From: HyVt-477 sp965224605
Lineage (GTDB): Bacteria > Pseudomonadota > Gammaproteobacteria > Thiotrichales > Thiotrichaceae
Assembly (NCBI GenBank): GCA_965224605.1
Contig: CBDCZP010000017.1
Location: forward strand, 1 to 64,000
Direction of reading: 5' to 3'
Length of the DNA stretch: 64,000 nt
Under the pieces are notes generated by a model. The model did no database searches. It was not told the DNA's origin and saw only the letters and a list, made by a program, of their open reading frames with translations. Numbering within the stretch: the stretch's first letter is position 1; each line of letters opens with the position of its first letter. Made by a program: the position numbers and the translations under genes. Below, in pieces: positions 19,657 to 28,186 of this stretch.

Positions 19657-20091
19657 ATGGATGTTCGAAATAATACAAATGGAAGTATATTGCCTCGACA
19701 GCCTAACGGTAACAGAGACGGTTCAGTACGACGGGCTAACCAACAGCTGGGACAAGCTTTTTCTGATTCTAGCTCCAGCAAATCTAACAGCCCCTTTAAA
19801 GGTGGCTCATATCTTCTACAACTCATTCTGAATTTGATCATACGACTACTAAGCCAATTAGCTCAGAAAAAGCCTCCGGTAGATAAAAACCCTTTTCCTA
19901 TCCGCGCGGTATATGGTGCTGCTGTTGCTCCTCGTGGAGAAGAAGGTGCGAGAGGTGTTTATGGTGGCGCGATTGGTGTAGCTCCTCCGAAAAATGAAGA
20001 CCCTAATATAGGTCACGAAGGTGCTAGAGGCGTGTATGGCGGAGCTATTGGCGTTACTGGCCCCGCTTCTGAAGACAAAAGTAGTACTTAA
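19657..20091 (+). CDS. Candidate RiPP precursor with three VYG core repeats
   Basis: This 144-residue protein has a polar N-terminal part, a hydrophobic helix at about 51-69 (SYLLQLILNLIIRLLSQL), then a C-terminal array of three related units: RAVYGAAVAP (83-92), ARGVYGGAIGVAP (98-110) and ARGVYGGAIGVTGP (123-136), separated by acidic spacers. A radical SAM/SPASM gene starts 45 bp downstream on the same strand, which is the usual layout of a RiPP precursor and its maturase. The V-Y-G core matches the XYG motif cut by splicease-type radical SAM enzymes, which remove tyramine to leave an alpha-keto-beta-amide. No protease or transporter is adjacent. The precursor role is inferred from repeats and context. 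Confidence 0.75.
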   Translation: MDVRNNTNGSILPRQPNGNRDGSVRRANQQLGQAFSDSSSSKSNSPFKGGSYLLQLILNLIIRLLSQLAQKKPPVDKNPFPIRAVYGAAVAPRGEEGARGVYGGAIGVAPPKNEDPNIGHEGARGVYGGAIGVTGPASEDKSST

Positions 20092-20136
20092 TATTTTCAT
20101 CTCTATTTAAGTCTAACAACAAACTGGCATTGTATT

Positions 20137-21480
20137 ATGGGTAGTCCAAAACTTCGAAAACGAGAATCCTATGCCGTTTGGGAGATTACATTAAAGTGTA
20201 ACCTCGCCTGCAATCACTGTGGTTCTCGCGCTGGTGATGCTAGGGATAACGAGCTTTCTACTGAAGAAGCCTTGGATCTTGTGCATCAAATGGCTGATGT
20301 AGGCATTAGTGAAATTACCTTAATCGGTGGTGAAGCCTATCTTCGTAAAGACTGGCTAGAGATTGCTGCCGAAATTACGCACTGTGGAATGATTTGCACG
20401 TTAACAACCGGTGGCTATGGAATCAGTGCCGAGACAGCTCGACGCATGAAAGAAGCGGGCATTGAGTCAGTTTCTGTTTCAGTAGATGGAATGCAAGCTT
20501 CTCATGACCTACAAAGAGGCAAAACAGACTCTTGGAAATACGCCTTTGAAACCATGCGACACGTGCGTAACGCAGGTTTATTACTCACCGCAAATAGTCA
20601 AGTAAATCGTTATTCTGCGGCAGAATTCCCGTTACTTTATGATGAACTACTGAAGGTAGGCGCTAGCGGCTGGCAAATCGCCATGACCGTGCCAATGGGT
20701 AATGCCGCAGATAACTCAACTATGCTGCTACAACCTAGTGAGTTATTGGTTCTTCACCCTGTATTAGCGTACCTAGCCAAGCGAGGCATCGAAGAAGGGA
20801 TGATTGTGCAGCCAGGTAATAATGTGGGTTATTACGGTCCTTATGAAAAATTACTAAGAGGTTATGGAAGTGATAACGACTGGGCTTTTTGGCGAGGATG
20901 TGGCGCAGGACTAGCTATTATTGGTATTGAAGCGGATGGCACTATTAAGGGTTGCCCTTCATTACCAACAAATGCCTATGCAGGCGGTAATATTCGTGAT
21001 CATTCCTTACAAGACATCGTTCTTAATGCTGATGAACTCACTTTCAATATGAAAGCTGGTACCGATGAAGGAACGGATCATTTGTGGGGTTTTTGTAAAA
21101 GTTGTGAATATGCAGAGCTATGCCGTGGTGGTTGTAGCTGGACGGCTCATGTCTTCTTTGATAAACGTGGAAACAATCCCTACTGTCATCACCGAGCACT
21201 GGTTCAGGCGGCTAATGGAATGCGTGAAGATTTTAAAATTAAACGCAGTGCATTTGGATTGCCTTTTGATAATGGTGAGTTTGAGATTGCCGAGAAGCTA
21301 TTTGATGAAAAATGGCCGATGGATGAAGCCACTCACTTTACTGCTGACAAAATACAGTGGCCTGAAAAGTGGTTGACGGAAATCCCTGATTTAACTAAGT
21401 ATGTAACCCAAGAAGTTGATAAAAATATTTCTGATATGCGAGATTATCTAGCTAATAAAAAACTCATGATATCTGCATAA
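20137..21480 (+). CDS. Radical SAM/SPASM peptide maturase
   Basis: The 447-residue enzyme has the radical SAM cluster motif CNLACNHC (Cys21, 25, 28), GGEAYLRKDW near residue 68 and SVSVDG near 115. Its C-terminus carries a SPASM signature: WRGCGAG...GTIKGC, then CKSCEYAELCRGGC (C-x2-C-x5-C-x3-C) and a later YCHHR, so two auxiliary Fe-S clusters are expected. Such enzymes modify ribosomal peptides (thioether, C-C crosslinks, epimerisation or backbone splicing). It directly follows the VYG-repeat protein, its probable substrate. No separate peptide-recognition (RRE/PqqD-like) gene is visible next to it. Confidence 0.93.
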   Translation: MGSPKLRKRESYAVWEITLKCNLACNHCGSRAGDARDNELSTEEALDLVHQMADVGISEITLIGGEAYLRKDWLEIAAEITHCGMICTLTTGGYGISAETARRMKEAGIESVSVSVDGMQASHDLQRGKTDSWKYAFETMRHVRNAGLLLTANSQVNRYSAAEFPLLYDELLKVGASGWQIAMTVPMGNAADNSTMLLQPSELLVLHPVLAYLAKRGIEEGMIVQPGNNVGYYGPYEKLLRGYGSDNDWAFWRGCGAGLAIIGIEADGTIKGCPSLPTNAYAGGNIRDHSLQDIVLNADELTFNMKAGTDEGTDHLWGFCKSCEYAELCRGGCSWTAHVFFDKRGNNPYCHHRALVQAANGMREDFKIKRSAFGLPFDNGEFEIAEKLFDEKWPMDEATHFTADKIQWPEKWLTEIPDLTKYVTQEVDKNISDMRDYLANKKLMISA

Positions 21481-22133
21481 ACACCCGGGACACAAAGCGC
21501 ATCAACATAATCATCATTAAACTGATCTAACAGGGCAATTAGCTTTAGGATTCTAGGAGCTTATCCGAAAGCTAGAAGCATAGCGAAAATCACAGAAGTG
21601 TTATAATCTGGGCTTATTGAATGAGGCGAAGAACTAAAGGAGTCAGTGCCGAATGGCACTTACTTAAGAGAATATAGCAACATAATCAATTGGTTAAAAT
21701 TATCTACAGGCTAGCATCACAGACTTAAGTAGATCTACATAATGATCATAGATCAAGAAATCAAACAGTTACATTGTCTGTGTTAACGCAGGTGAGTTTT
21801 CTAACTGATTGTAATATGGATCTATTTTTCCTTAAGTAAGTGCCATTCGAGTCAGTACCCTTTAAAAGAATAACAGAGTGCGCTTCCTACATGACTCCCG
21901 TCAAAGTAGACTTTATAAGATGCCTAGCTAGAAAGCATACTAACGTAAAAATCTTAGCCATTTCGAGTTCAGGCTGACAATGAGATAACAGCTTACAGTC
22001 AAAGGGTCACAAGTTGGAGAAGCAAAAAAAGAAGGTTTAGTTCGTATTTCTTATGGAATTCAGATTTGACTATTGAGTAAAGGGTACAAGGTTCCATCGT
22101 CTGGAGAAGAATACAGGGTTGTATATTGCCCAT
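21481..22133. other. Long non-coding stretch after the radical SAM gene
   Basis: About 650 bp with no convincing gene on either strand. The only structured part is the MITE-like element at 21651-21848. The stretch looks like decayed or inserted sequence separating the RiPP locus from soxZ. Confidence 0.55.
21651..21848. mobile_element. MITE-like element with 18-bp perfect terminal inverted repeats
   Basis: gaatggcacttacttaag at 21651-21668 is exactly inverted at 21831-21848. The outer flanks gagtcagtgcc (21640-21650) and gagtcagtacc (21849-21859) form a direct repeat with one mismatch, as expected of a target-site duplication of about 9-11 bp. The interior (about 160 bp) has no coding capacity. 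The ends and duplication length resemble IS4-type elements, but that assignment is inferred. Confidence 0.78.
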
Positions 22134-22165
22134 AAAAAAACGCGACCGAAGCCGCGTTTCTGTTT
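22134..22165 (-). terminator. Rho-independent terminator after soxZ
   Basis: On the minus strand, aaacgcggcttcggtcgcgt forms a stem with the stable CTTCGG-type loop and runs straight into a T tract (the A run at 22134-22140). It ends the soxYZ transcript. Confidence 0.9.
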
Positions 22166-22192
22166 TATAAGTTAAACTAAAAAAGCTTTTGC

Positions 22193-22501
22193 TTATTTTA
22201 CTGTTGATTCAGCGCTATCTTTCCCGTCTTTGTTATCAGTCCATGATAACTTTACAACATCACCTGCTTTTCCGTTGTAAGAAAAAGATAGGTATGGGTT
22301 TTTAGAGATAGAAGTATTCCAATCAGCACTTAGTACTTGTTTGCCGTTGGCTTCAACAATTACTTCTTGAATGAAATGTGCAGGAATTTTTTCTTTAGTC
22401 TTCTTGTCTTTACGAAGACCTGTTTCCATTGGGTGCTTGATTAAAGCTTTAACTTCAACCAAATCGCCTTTTACTTTTGTACGTAGTTTTATAGTAGCCA
22501 T
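22193..22501 (-). CDS. soxZ: Thiosulfate oxidation carrier protein SoxZ
   Basis: SoxZ forms the periplasmic SoxYZ heterodimer that carries sulfur intermediates during thiosulfate oxidation. The 102 residues are the usual length and show IKLRTKVKGDLVEVKALIKHPMETGLRKD, HFIQEVIVEANGKQVL, and NPYLSFSYNGKAGDVVKLSWTDN, typical of the family. As expected it has no signal peptide of its own, since SoxZ is exported together with the Tat-bearing SoxY. It lies 15 bp after soxY and is followed by a strong terminator. Confidence 0.97.
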   Translation of the reverse strand: MATIKLRTKVKGDLVEVKALIKHPMETGLRKDKKTKEKIPAHFIQEVIVEANGKQVLSADWNTSISKNPYLSFSYNGKAGDVVKLSWTDNKDGKDSAESTVK

Positions 22502-22516
22502 AATTATTTCTCCTGA

Positions 22517-22966
22517 TTATCCGCCGCAGCCGCCTTTAGTTACTTTTACAGCAACGTGATTTTTGTAAGTCTTACCGCCAGCTGTTACTACAGCAATAAG
22601 GTCGCTTGATTTACCCATTTTTACACGGCTTTTAACGGTTGTTACTGCACCTTCACCGAAAGTGAAAATAGCTGTTAAAGGTGTTGGGTTGTTAGAAACA
22701 AGCATAGTAATTGTTTCTGTGCCTGCAATTTTACTTTCAATGGTGATAGGTACAACAGCACCGTTTTCTGCAATTTCTGGGGCTTTGATTTTGATGTCTT
22801 CTGATACGGTTGCATCCGCTGCACCGATTGCCGCCATCGCTGCATCAGTACCTTTAGATGCAAAGTTTTCTTTTGACCATTTTGCAAAGGCATTAGGGGC
22901 AAGAGCAACAGTACCGGTAGCGATACCTGCGGCAACAGTCCCTTTTAAAAAGGATCTACGTTTCAT
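22517..22966 (-). CDS. soxY: Thiosulfate oxidation carrier protein SoxY
   Basis: The ATG at 22966 (MKRRSFLKGTVAAG) is chosen because it starts a twin-arginine signal and has a GGAG ribosome site just upstream; the longer frame to 23086 adds non-signal sequence. The mature domain ends in VKVTKGGCGG, the flexible C-terminal arm whose Cys carries the growing sulfur chain. SoxYZ is the substrate carrier for SoxAX, SoxB and SoxCD, none of which is in the window, so those genes must be elsewhere if the pathway is complete. The gene is divergent from nothing: the two-component genes upstream share its strand, so co-regulation is possible. Confidence 0.97.
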   Translation of the reverse strand: MKRRSFLKGTVAAGIATGTVALAPNAFAKWSKENFASKGTDAAMAAIGAADATVSEDIKIKAPEIAENGAVVPITIESKIAGTETITMLVSNNPTPLTAIFTFGEGAVTTVKSRVKMGKSSDLIAVVTAGGKTYKNHVAVKVTKGGCGG

Positions 22967-23072
22967 TGTTTTACTCCAATTGGTGTTATTCAAATTTGAA
23001 CGGTTACCATTATGGTATAAATGGCGGGAAAAACACATTATTGTAAATGTGAAAGAAGGTTGGGGTTTTCCC

Positions 23073-23717
23073 CTATAAATCATCATAGCCTATTGATGTT
23101 AGCGATTGCTCTGGGTCAACTGAAATCATAATTCGCATAAGTTCGGATAAAGATTTTGCTTGCAACTTTTCCATTGCTTTTGCCCGGTGGGCTTCTACGG
23201 TTGATTGGGTAATATGCAGTTCGGTTGCAATATTTTTATTCCGCTTACCTTTGACAACCTGATCAATGACCTGGCGTTCGCGTCGAGTGAGTAGCGCTAA
23301 TCGTTTGTGTATTTCTGCTTTTTTAATGGCCTTGCCACGTTGCTTGGCATCTTCTTCAAGGGCGCGGTGAATGCTATCTAGCAAGACCTGTTCATTAAAG
23401 GGTTTTTCTATAAAATTAGAGGCACCATTTTGTACGGCTTGTACCGCCATAGGTACATCACCATGTCCGGTAACGATAATAACAGGTGGTGCTAAAGGCA
23501 GTAGTTTCAAATGTTCCTGAAGTGCTAATCCGCTCATTCCTTTCATGCGGACATCCAGCACCAGACAGCCGGGGTGTTCTGGATCGAAACTATCGAGAAA
23601 ATCTTGTGCTGATGTGTAGGTTTTTGCAGGAAGCTCTATTGATTGCATTAATAAAGCAATAGCCTCGCGGACTTCCTGATCATCATCGACAATAAAAACA
23701 GTAGATTCTTTGTTCAT
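23073..23717 (-). CDS. FixJ/TtrR-like response regulator
   Basis: This 214-residue cytoplasmic regulator has a receiver domain (VFIVDDDQEVREA; phospho-acceptor Asp in CLVLDVRMKGMSG; IEKPF with the conserved Lys). A LuxR-type helix-turn-helix follows (LTRRERQVIDQVVKGKRNKNIATEL, STVEAHRAKAMEKL). The layout is that of FixJ, TtrR and TodT. It starts 5 bp after the stop of the sensor kinase gene, so the two form an operon. soxYZ lies downstream on the same strand, 106 bp from its stop, and is the obvious candidate target. Confidence 0.93.
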   Translation of the reverse strand: MNKESTVFIVDDDQEVREAIALLMQSIELPAKTYTSAQDFLDSFDPEHPGCLVLDVRMKGMSGLALQEHLKLLPLAPPVIIVTGHGDVPMAVQAVQNGASNFIEKPFNEQVLLDSIHRALEEDAKQRGKAIKKAEIHKRLALLTRRERQVIDQVVKGKRNKNIATELHITQSTVEAHRAKAMEKLQAKSLSELMRIMISVDPEQSLTSIGYDDL

Positions 23718-23722
23718 TATTT

Positions 23723-25897
23723 TTATAAGTTGGTTGTTGGTGCTATTTGATTAGGTGCTAACGATAAGAAAAAATAAAAACTCGCTCCCTTCTCGGTAGA
23801 ATCAACATGTATTCTATCACCATGAGCTTCAATAATACCCTGGCTGATGGATAAGCCTAAACCCATACCATCTGTTTTAGTGGTCACAAATGGATTGAAT
23901 AGTTGTTCTTGAACTTTTTTGCTTAATCCGTTGCCACTATCAGTGACGCGTATTTCCAATTTGTTGTGTTTAGCGATATGAGCAATACGAGTTGAAAGCG
24001 TTATTTTTCGTTTATGTATCGCTATAGGCTCTAGAGATTCGATAGCATTACGTACCAGATTTAGAATAACTTGTTCTATTTGTATCTCCTGTGCTATTAC
24101 AAGGTTCTTAGGGTCAGCAATATCTAGCGTAAGTTTGACATCATTGCGCTGTAGCTCGCTATGCAACAAATCTAGCACGGTATCCAGAATGGTCTGAATG
24201 GGTACTGCTTGCATGTTAGGGGTGTCTTTGTGTACAAAATGGCGTATATGACGGATGACTTCACCCGCACGTTCGGCTTGCCCTGCAATTTTTTCCATCA
24301 CATCTGCACAATTATCAATATTAGGTTGAGCGGATTCCAGCATGCGAATACAGGCTTTTGAATTAGTAGCGATGGCGGTAAGCGGTTGGTTTATTTCATG
24401 CGCTATCCCAGATGCCATTTCACCCAGCATACTCAGTCGGGCGACATGTGAAAGTTGCAACTCATGTTTCTGTAGTTTGTCTCTGGCTTCTTTGCGCTCG
24501 GAGATATCCCGAAATACAACTACACCACCGATGATAGTGTCTCTCTGGTCTCTCATTGGCGTACTGCTATATTCTACCGGAATACTCGTGCCGTCCTTTT
24601 TCCAGAAAATATCATCACTGACAAAGTGAGGTTTATTGTCTTTGAAGGAATGATACATCGGACATTCCTCAAGTGCCGCCTTGCTTCCATCTTTACGAGT
24701 ATGGTGCAGCAGAGGTTGCAGGTTCTGGTTTAATAAGTCTTTCGACTGCCACCCTGTCATGGTCTGTATGGCTTGATTGACAAAGGTGCAGCGTCCTTTG
24801 GTATCAATACCATAAATACCATCAGCAACAGAGTTCACAATGAGTTCGTATTGATGTTCAAGCTTTTCTTTAGCAAGCTGTAGACGTTTATTTCTGCGAA
24901 TCACGGCTGAAATAGCGGTCATTAAGAAGAGTAGGGTGGTGAGCCCTATCAGCGCCCAATACCAGTAGCGTTTGAGTGCGTCGCTTAACGTAAACTCACT
25001 CGCAAAGGCATAAGGAGGGAGTTTTAATTCTTTAAACAGTTCATGAACCTGAGAATAATCACGAGGTAATGTCCATTTAGCATAACCCCCGGAAAACTGT
25101 GAAGGAAAATCACTAGGCATTCTCAACAAGGTCAAGGTTACTTTTTCAGCTAGTTCTTTACTCGTATGTTGCACACGGCTAAAAGGCCACTCAGGATACA
25201 GCCGAGTGCTATGTTCCAGAGGGAAATTAGCTGATTTAATAGGGTTTATTATTTTAATGGCATTAGGTGGGATGCTGTTATTGCGAAACATGCGCTCCAG
25301 AGTGTCAGTCCGCACGAAGCCAACATCGGCATTGCCTTGCATAATAGCTTGTACAACTTTCTTGTGGCTATCGGTAAACGTCAGTTGAAAGAAATCTGTC
25401 TTGGGGTTAATACCTTTTTCACGCAGTTCTCGCAAGACCATCAAGTAGCCACCCAGAGAGGTTTCATTAACCGCAATTACCCGTTTTCCCTTTAGATCAT
25501 CTAGTGCCTGTATGGAGTCATTTTCACTGCGGGTGAAGATGACTCCTCCAAAAACACTATAAGATTCATCACCAATTACATTATTAATAGTAGCTAGAGG
25601 TGATACCCAGTCTCTGGCAGCTAAATTAACGAAAATGCCTGGATTAGTGAGAATGAAATCTACTTTACCTTTGCCTACAGCCTGTTCAATCTCGTAGAAG
25701 CCCAGAGGTACAACCTCAAAATCATAACCCGGGAGTTTCATAGCCAGATAGTCAGCGGTGGGTTCCCATAGGCGAATAACAGCAGCTTTGGATGTTGCCT
25801 GATTGTTAAGAACCCCGATCTTGATGAATGAACTATCAGCTTTGGCCAACGGCGGAATAAATAAGAAAAAAAGAGCGAGTAGAATATAGACTATAAT
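23723..25897 (-). CDS. TtrS-like sensor histidine kinase with PhnD-type periplasmic domain
   Basis: After a signal-like segment (LIIVYILLALFFLFIPPLAKA) comes a periplasmic PhnD/ABC-binding-type domain (IKIGVLNNQATSKAAVIRLWEPTADYL). A membrane segment (YWALIGLTTLLFLMTAISAV), a PAS domain (SVADGIYGIDTKGRCTFVN), HisKA (GIAHEINQPLTAIATNS, phospho-His) and HATPase (NLVRNAIESL, DSGNGLS, GMGLGLSISQGI) follow. The layout is that of the tetrathionate sensor TtrS. The start is unclear: no ATG, GTG or TTG lies between tRNA-Arg and the signal segment, and the upstream ATG at 26071 would read through the antisense of the tRNA. The placed start (an ATT codon) is a best guess. With its regulator it probably senses a sulfur compound. 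Confidence 0.85.
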   Translation of the reverse strand: MIVYILLALFFLFIPPLAKADSSFIKIGVLNNQATSKAAVIRLWEPTADYLAMKLPGYDFEVVPLGFYEIEQAVGKGKVDFILTNPGIFVNLAARDWVSPLATINNVIGDESYSVFGGVIFTRSENDSIQALDDLKGKRVIAVNETSLGGYLMVLRELREKGINPKTDFFQLTFTDSHKKVVQAIMQGNADVGFVRTDTLERMFRNNSIPPNAIKIINPIKSANFPLEHSTRLYPEWPFSRVQHTSKELAEKVTLTLLRMPSDFPSQFSGGYAKWTLPRDYSQVHELFKELKLPPYAFASEFTLSDALKRYWYWALIGLTTLLFLMTAISAVIRRNKRLQLAKEKLEHQYELIVNSVADGIYGIDTKGRCTFVNQAIQTMTGWQSKDLLNQNLQPLLHHTRKDGSKAALEECPMYHSFKDNKPHFVSDDIFWKKDGTSIPVEYSSTPMRDQRDTIIGGVVVFRDISERKEARDKLQKHELQLSHVARLSMLGEMASGIAHEINQPLTAIATNSKACIRMLESAQPNIDNCADVMEKIAGQAERAGEVIRHIRHFVHKDTPNMQAVPIQTILDTVLDLLHSELQRNDVKLTLDIADPKNLVIAQEIQIEQVILNLVRNAIESLEPIAIHKRKITLSTRIAHIAKHNKLEIRVTDSGNGLSKKVQEQLFNPFVTTKTDGMGLGLSISQGIIEAHGDRIHVDSTEKGASFYFFLSLAPNQIAPTTNL

Positions 25898-25971
25898 TAG
25901 CTTGACTTGGACATGAAAACAAGGAAAATACGCGTCCTCAGCAACACCACCAAGTTTATAACTAAGATCAC

Positions 25972-26048
25972 GCGCTGGTAGCTCAGTTGGATAGAGTATC
26001 TGGCTACGAACCAGAGGGTCGGGGGTTCGAATCCTCCCCAGCGCGCCA
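25972..26048 (+). tRNA. tRNA-Arg (anticodon ACG)
   Basis: A full cloverleaf is visible: acceptor GCGCTGG/CCAGCGC, D arm gctcagttggatagagt, anticodon arm tctgg-ctACGaa-ccaga, T arm ggggg-ttcgaat-cctcc with a GU pair, discriminator G and an encoded CCA. The ACG anticodon, read as ICG, decodes CGU, CGC and CGA. Confidence 0.97.
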
Positions 26049-26059
26049 TTTCTTTTTTT

Positions 26060-26266
26060 TCTAAAAAACATCCAAAAACCTTAAAGCGTTCAGTAATTTT
26101 CGGGGTCGAAACCCCTCACTTCGATGATAAGATATACGCCCAGAAAAAGCTAGTCTCAGCACAATTCCGCGCAAATGTAGATGGCTATAATTCCATATAT
26201 TCCAATGATTTACGAGAAATTGTAGAATCTGCTTTAACTGCTGTGTATTTATATAGGCAAAGATAA
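26060..26266 (+). pseudogene. Open frame without a start, possible gene remnant
   Basis: An uninterrupted frame of 68 codons runs from 26060 to the stop at 26264 but has no ATG or plausible start. It reads like protein in its second half (GYNSIYSNDLREIVESALTA). Its position directly behind a tRNA suggests a remnant of inserted DNA. No family is recognised and it may be chance. The rest of the 26049-26474 gap has only T/A-rich stem sequence (attctttcttt at 26285 and its inverse at 26338). Confidence 0.25.
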
Positions 26267-26474
26267 AAGTAAGCTTAGGTTGCTATTCTTTCTTTTTGGG
26301 CAAGGCGAGCAAAAGGTTAGCTTGTTTTTTTCTTTAGAAAGAAAGAATAAGGCTTTAATCTTTCTTTTCCTTGTTGACTTCTAATCTTTCAGACTCTAAT
26401 TCAACTTCTGATTTTTATTTCATCTGAGGTGTCCGTCGGAAGTACTAGGCGGTAGCTATGCTCAGCGATTCTCT

Positions 26475-27941
26475 TTAATGTACATTCATAGCCTTCTTAA
26501 TACGCTTAGCATAATCAGGATCAGCTTTAGAGAACTGCGTTAGCATACGCGCTTGAGCAGATTCACTCGCATGGACAAGACCACCCGCAATCGTCGTGGT
26601 GAGTTGTTCTTTTTGCGACTCATCCATCAACCGAAATAAATCACCGGCTTGTGTGTAGTGGTCTTCATCCTCTGCAACTGCATAACGTTGAATCCATGCA
26701 TTCTCCATTAACGGCATAGGTGGTTCTTCCATAGAAGGCTCTGGTACAGGTGCGCCATCATTTATCTGGTCATTTGGATAATAATTCACACTAGAGCTTT
26801 GGATATTCATATCACCATGAGCAGGACAGGCTCCAGCCATCGCACCATCACGTTGATAATGATGCACAGGGCATTTGGCTGCATTGACAGGAAGCTGGTT
26901 TGCATTGACTCCAACTCGATAACGATGCGCATCTTGATAAGCTAATAAGCGACCTTGTAACATCTTGTCGGGTGATGCACCGATGCCAGGCACAAAGTTA
27001 TTGGGTGCGAAACAAGCTTGCTCAGTCTCTGCAAAGTAGTTCTCTACATTACGATTAAACTCAAGCTGACCTACTTCAATTAAAGGGAAATCCGCATGTG
27101 GCCATACCTTGGTAAGGTCAAAGGGGTTGATACGGTAGTCTTGTGCTTCGGCTTCCGTCATGATTTGTACTTTCGCTGTCCAACTGGGGAAGTCACCGTT
27201 ATCAATCGCATTTACTAAATCTTGTTGTGCGCCAAATGGAGAGCTTTGAGCCGCCTCTTCATTGGTCAAAGATTGAATCCCTTGATTGGTTTTGAAGTGC
27301 CATTTGAACCACACACGTTCACCTTTATCATTCCAAAAACTATAAGTGTGTGAGCTAAAACCATGCATATGACGATAAGAAGCAGGGATGCCTCGATCTG
27401 ACATCAACGTGGTTATTTGATGAAGTGATTGAGGATGATTCGCCCAAAACTCAAACATCGCCGCAGGATTAGGTAGATTAGTACGGGGATCTTTCTTCTG
27501 CGAATGGATAAAGTCTGGAAACTTTATGGCATCACGCAAAAAGAATACCGGCGTATTGTTACCCACCATGTCGTAGTTACCTTGGTCGGTATAAAACTTA
27601 AGCGCGAACCCACGAGGATCACGGGCATAATCACTAGAATCTTGTCCACCACCGACTGTGGATAAGCGTGCGAAAATAGGAGTTTGTTGCCCTTCTTCTT
27701 GCAGGAAGCTGGCAATCGTATAATCTTTTAAAGATTGACTAACGGTAAATGTTCCATAAACACCTGTGCCTCTAGCATGTACAACACGCTCAGGAATTCG
27801 CTCACGATTAAAGTGGGCTAGCTTCTCAAACGTATAATGGTTGTCGTAAGTTAATGGGCCGCGTGCGCCAACGCTAATACTATTGTCATCATCAGCTACG
27901 GGTGTACCTGTTGCAGTAGTTAAGGTTTGTTTCTTCATCAT
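26475..27941 (-). CDS. katA: Monofunctional haem catalase
   Basis: Catalase breaks H2O2 into water and oxygen in the cytoplasm. The start at 27941 (MMKKQTLTTATG) is preferred because a GGGAG ribosome site overlaps the longer TTG start. The 488 residues fit clade 3 small-subunit catalases. Visible are the catalytic His in RVVHARGTGVYGTF, the active-site Asn region NNTPVFFLRDAIKFPDFIH, and the proximal haem Tyr in RLLAYQDAHRYRVG. It is a single-gene unit. The 246-bp upstream region is AT-rich with repeated GATC half-sites; an OxyR site could not be established. Confidence 0.97.
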   Translation of the reverse strand: MMKKQTLTTATGTPVADDDNSISVGARGPLTYDNHYTFEKLAHFNRERIPERVVHARGTGVYGTFTVSQSLKDYTIASFLQEEGQQTPIFARLSTVGGGQDSSDYARDPRGFALKFYTDQGNYDMVGNNTPVFFLRDAIKFPDFIHSQKKDPRTNLPNPAAMFEFWANHPQSLHQITTLMSDRGIPASYRHMHGFSSHTYSFWNDKGERVWFKWHFKTNQGIQSLTNEEAAQSSPFGAQQDLVNAIDNGDFPSWTAKVQIMTEAEAQDYRINPFDLTKVWPHADFPLIEVGQLEFNRNVENYFAETEQACFAPNNFVPGIGASPDKMLQGRLLAYQDAHRYRVGVNANQLPVNAAKCPVHHYQRDGAMAGACPAHGDMNIQSSSVNYYPNDQINDGAPVPEPSMEEPPMPLMENAWIQRYAVAEDEDHYTQAGDLFRLMDESQKEQLTTTIAGGLVHASESAQARMLTQFSKADPDYAKRIKKAMNVH

Positions 27942-28186
27942 TTTGACTCCCAAATATAGGCTTGAATGTGGTTAGAACAAAGTAGTTTGTTCTTGGGGTT
28001 AAATACTAGAAGTAAATAATGGTTCTGTAAAATAGTATAATATGATCATATCGATCTATTAATCAGATCATCTGTTTGTTTGGTTATGATCCAAATTATT
28101 ATTATGATTGATCACAATTACTTGCTATATCCTTAACTTCAATGATCTATTACCTGAAGGCTTATATTTGCCGGAGTATTGAATGA

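Noticed and set aside
21481..22133. A PlpY-like or RRE partner gene for the radical SAM enzyme
   Set aside because: No small gene with a start, ribosome site and protein-like sequence could be found in this stretch.
25972..26071. N-terminal extension of the sensor kinase
   Set aside because: It is the antisense translation of tRNA-Arg, a familiar artefact.
22193..26071. Complete sox operon
   Set aside because: Only soxY and soxZ are present; neighbours are regulatory genes, not soxA, B, C, D or X.
27954..28186. OxyR binding site upstream of catalase
   Set aside because: Several GATC-type half-sites are present but none forms the spaced OxyR pattern.
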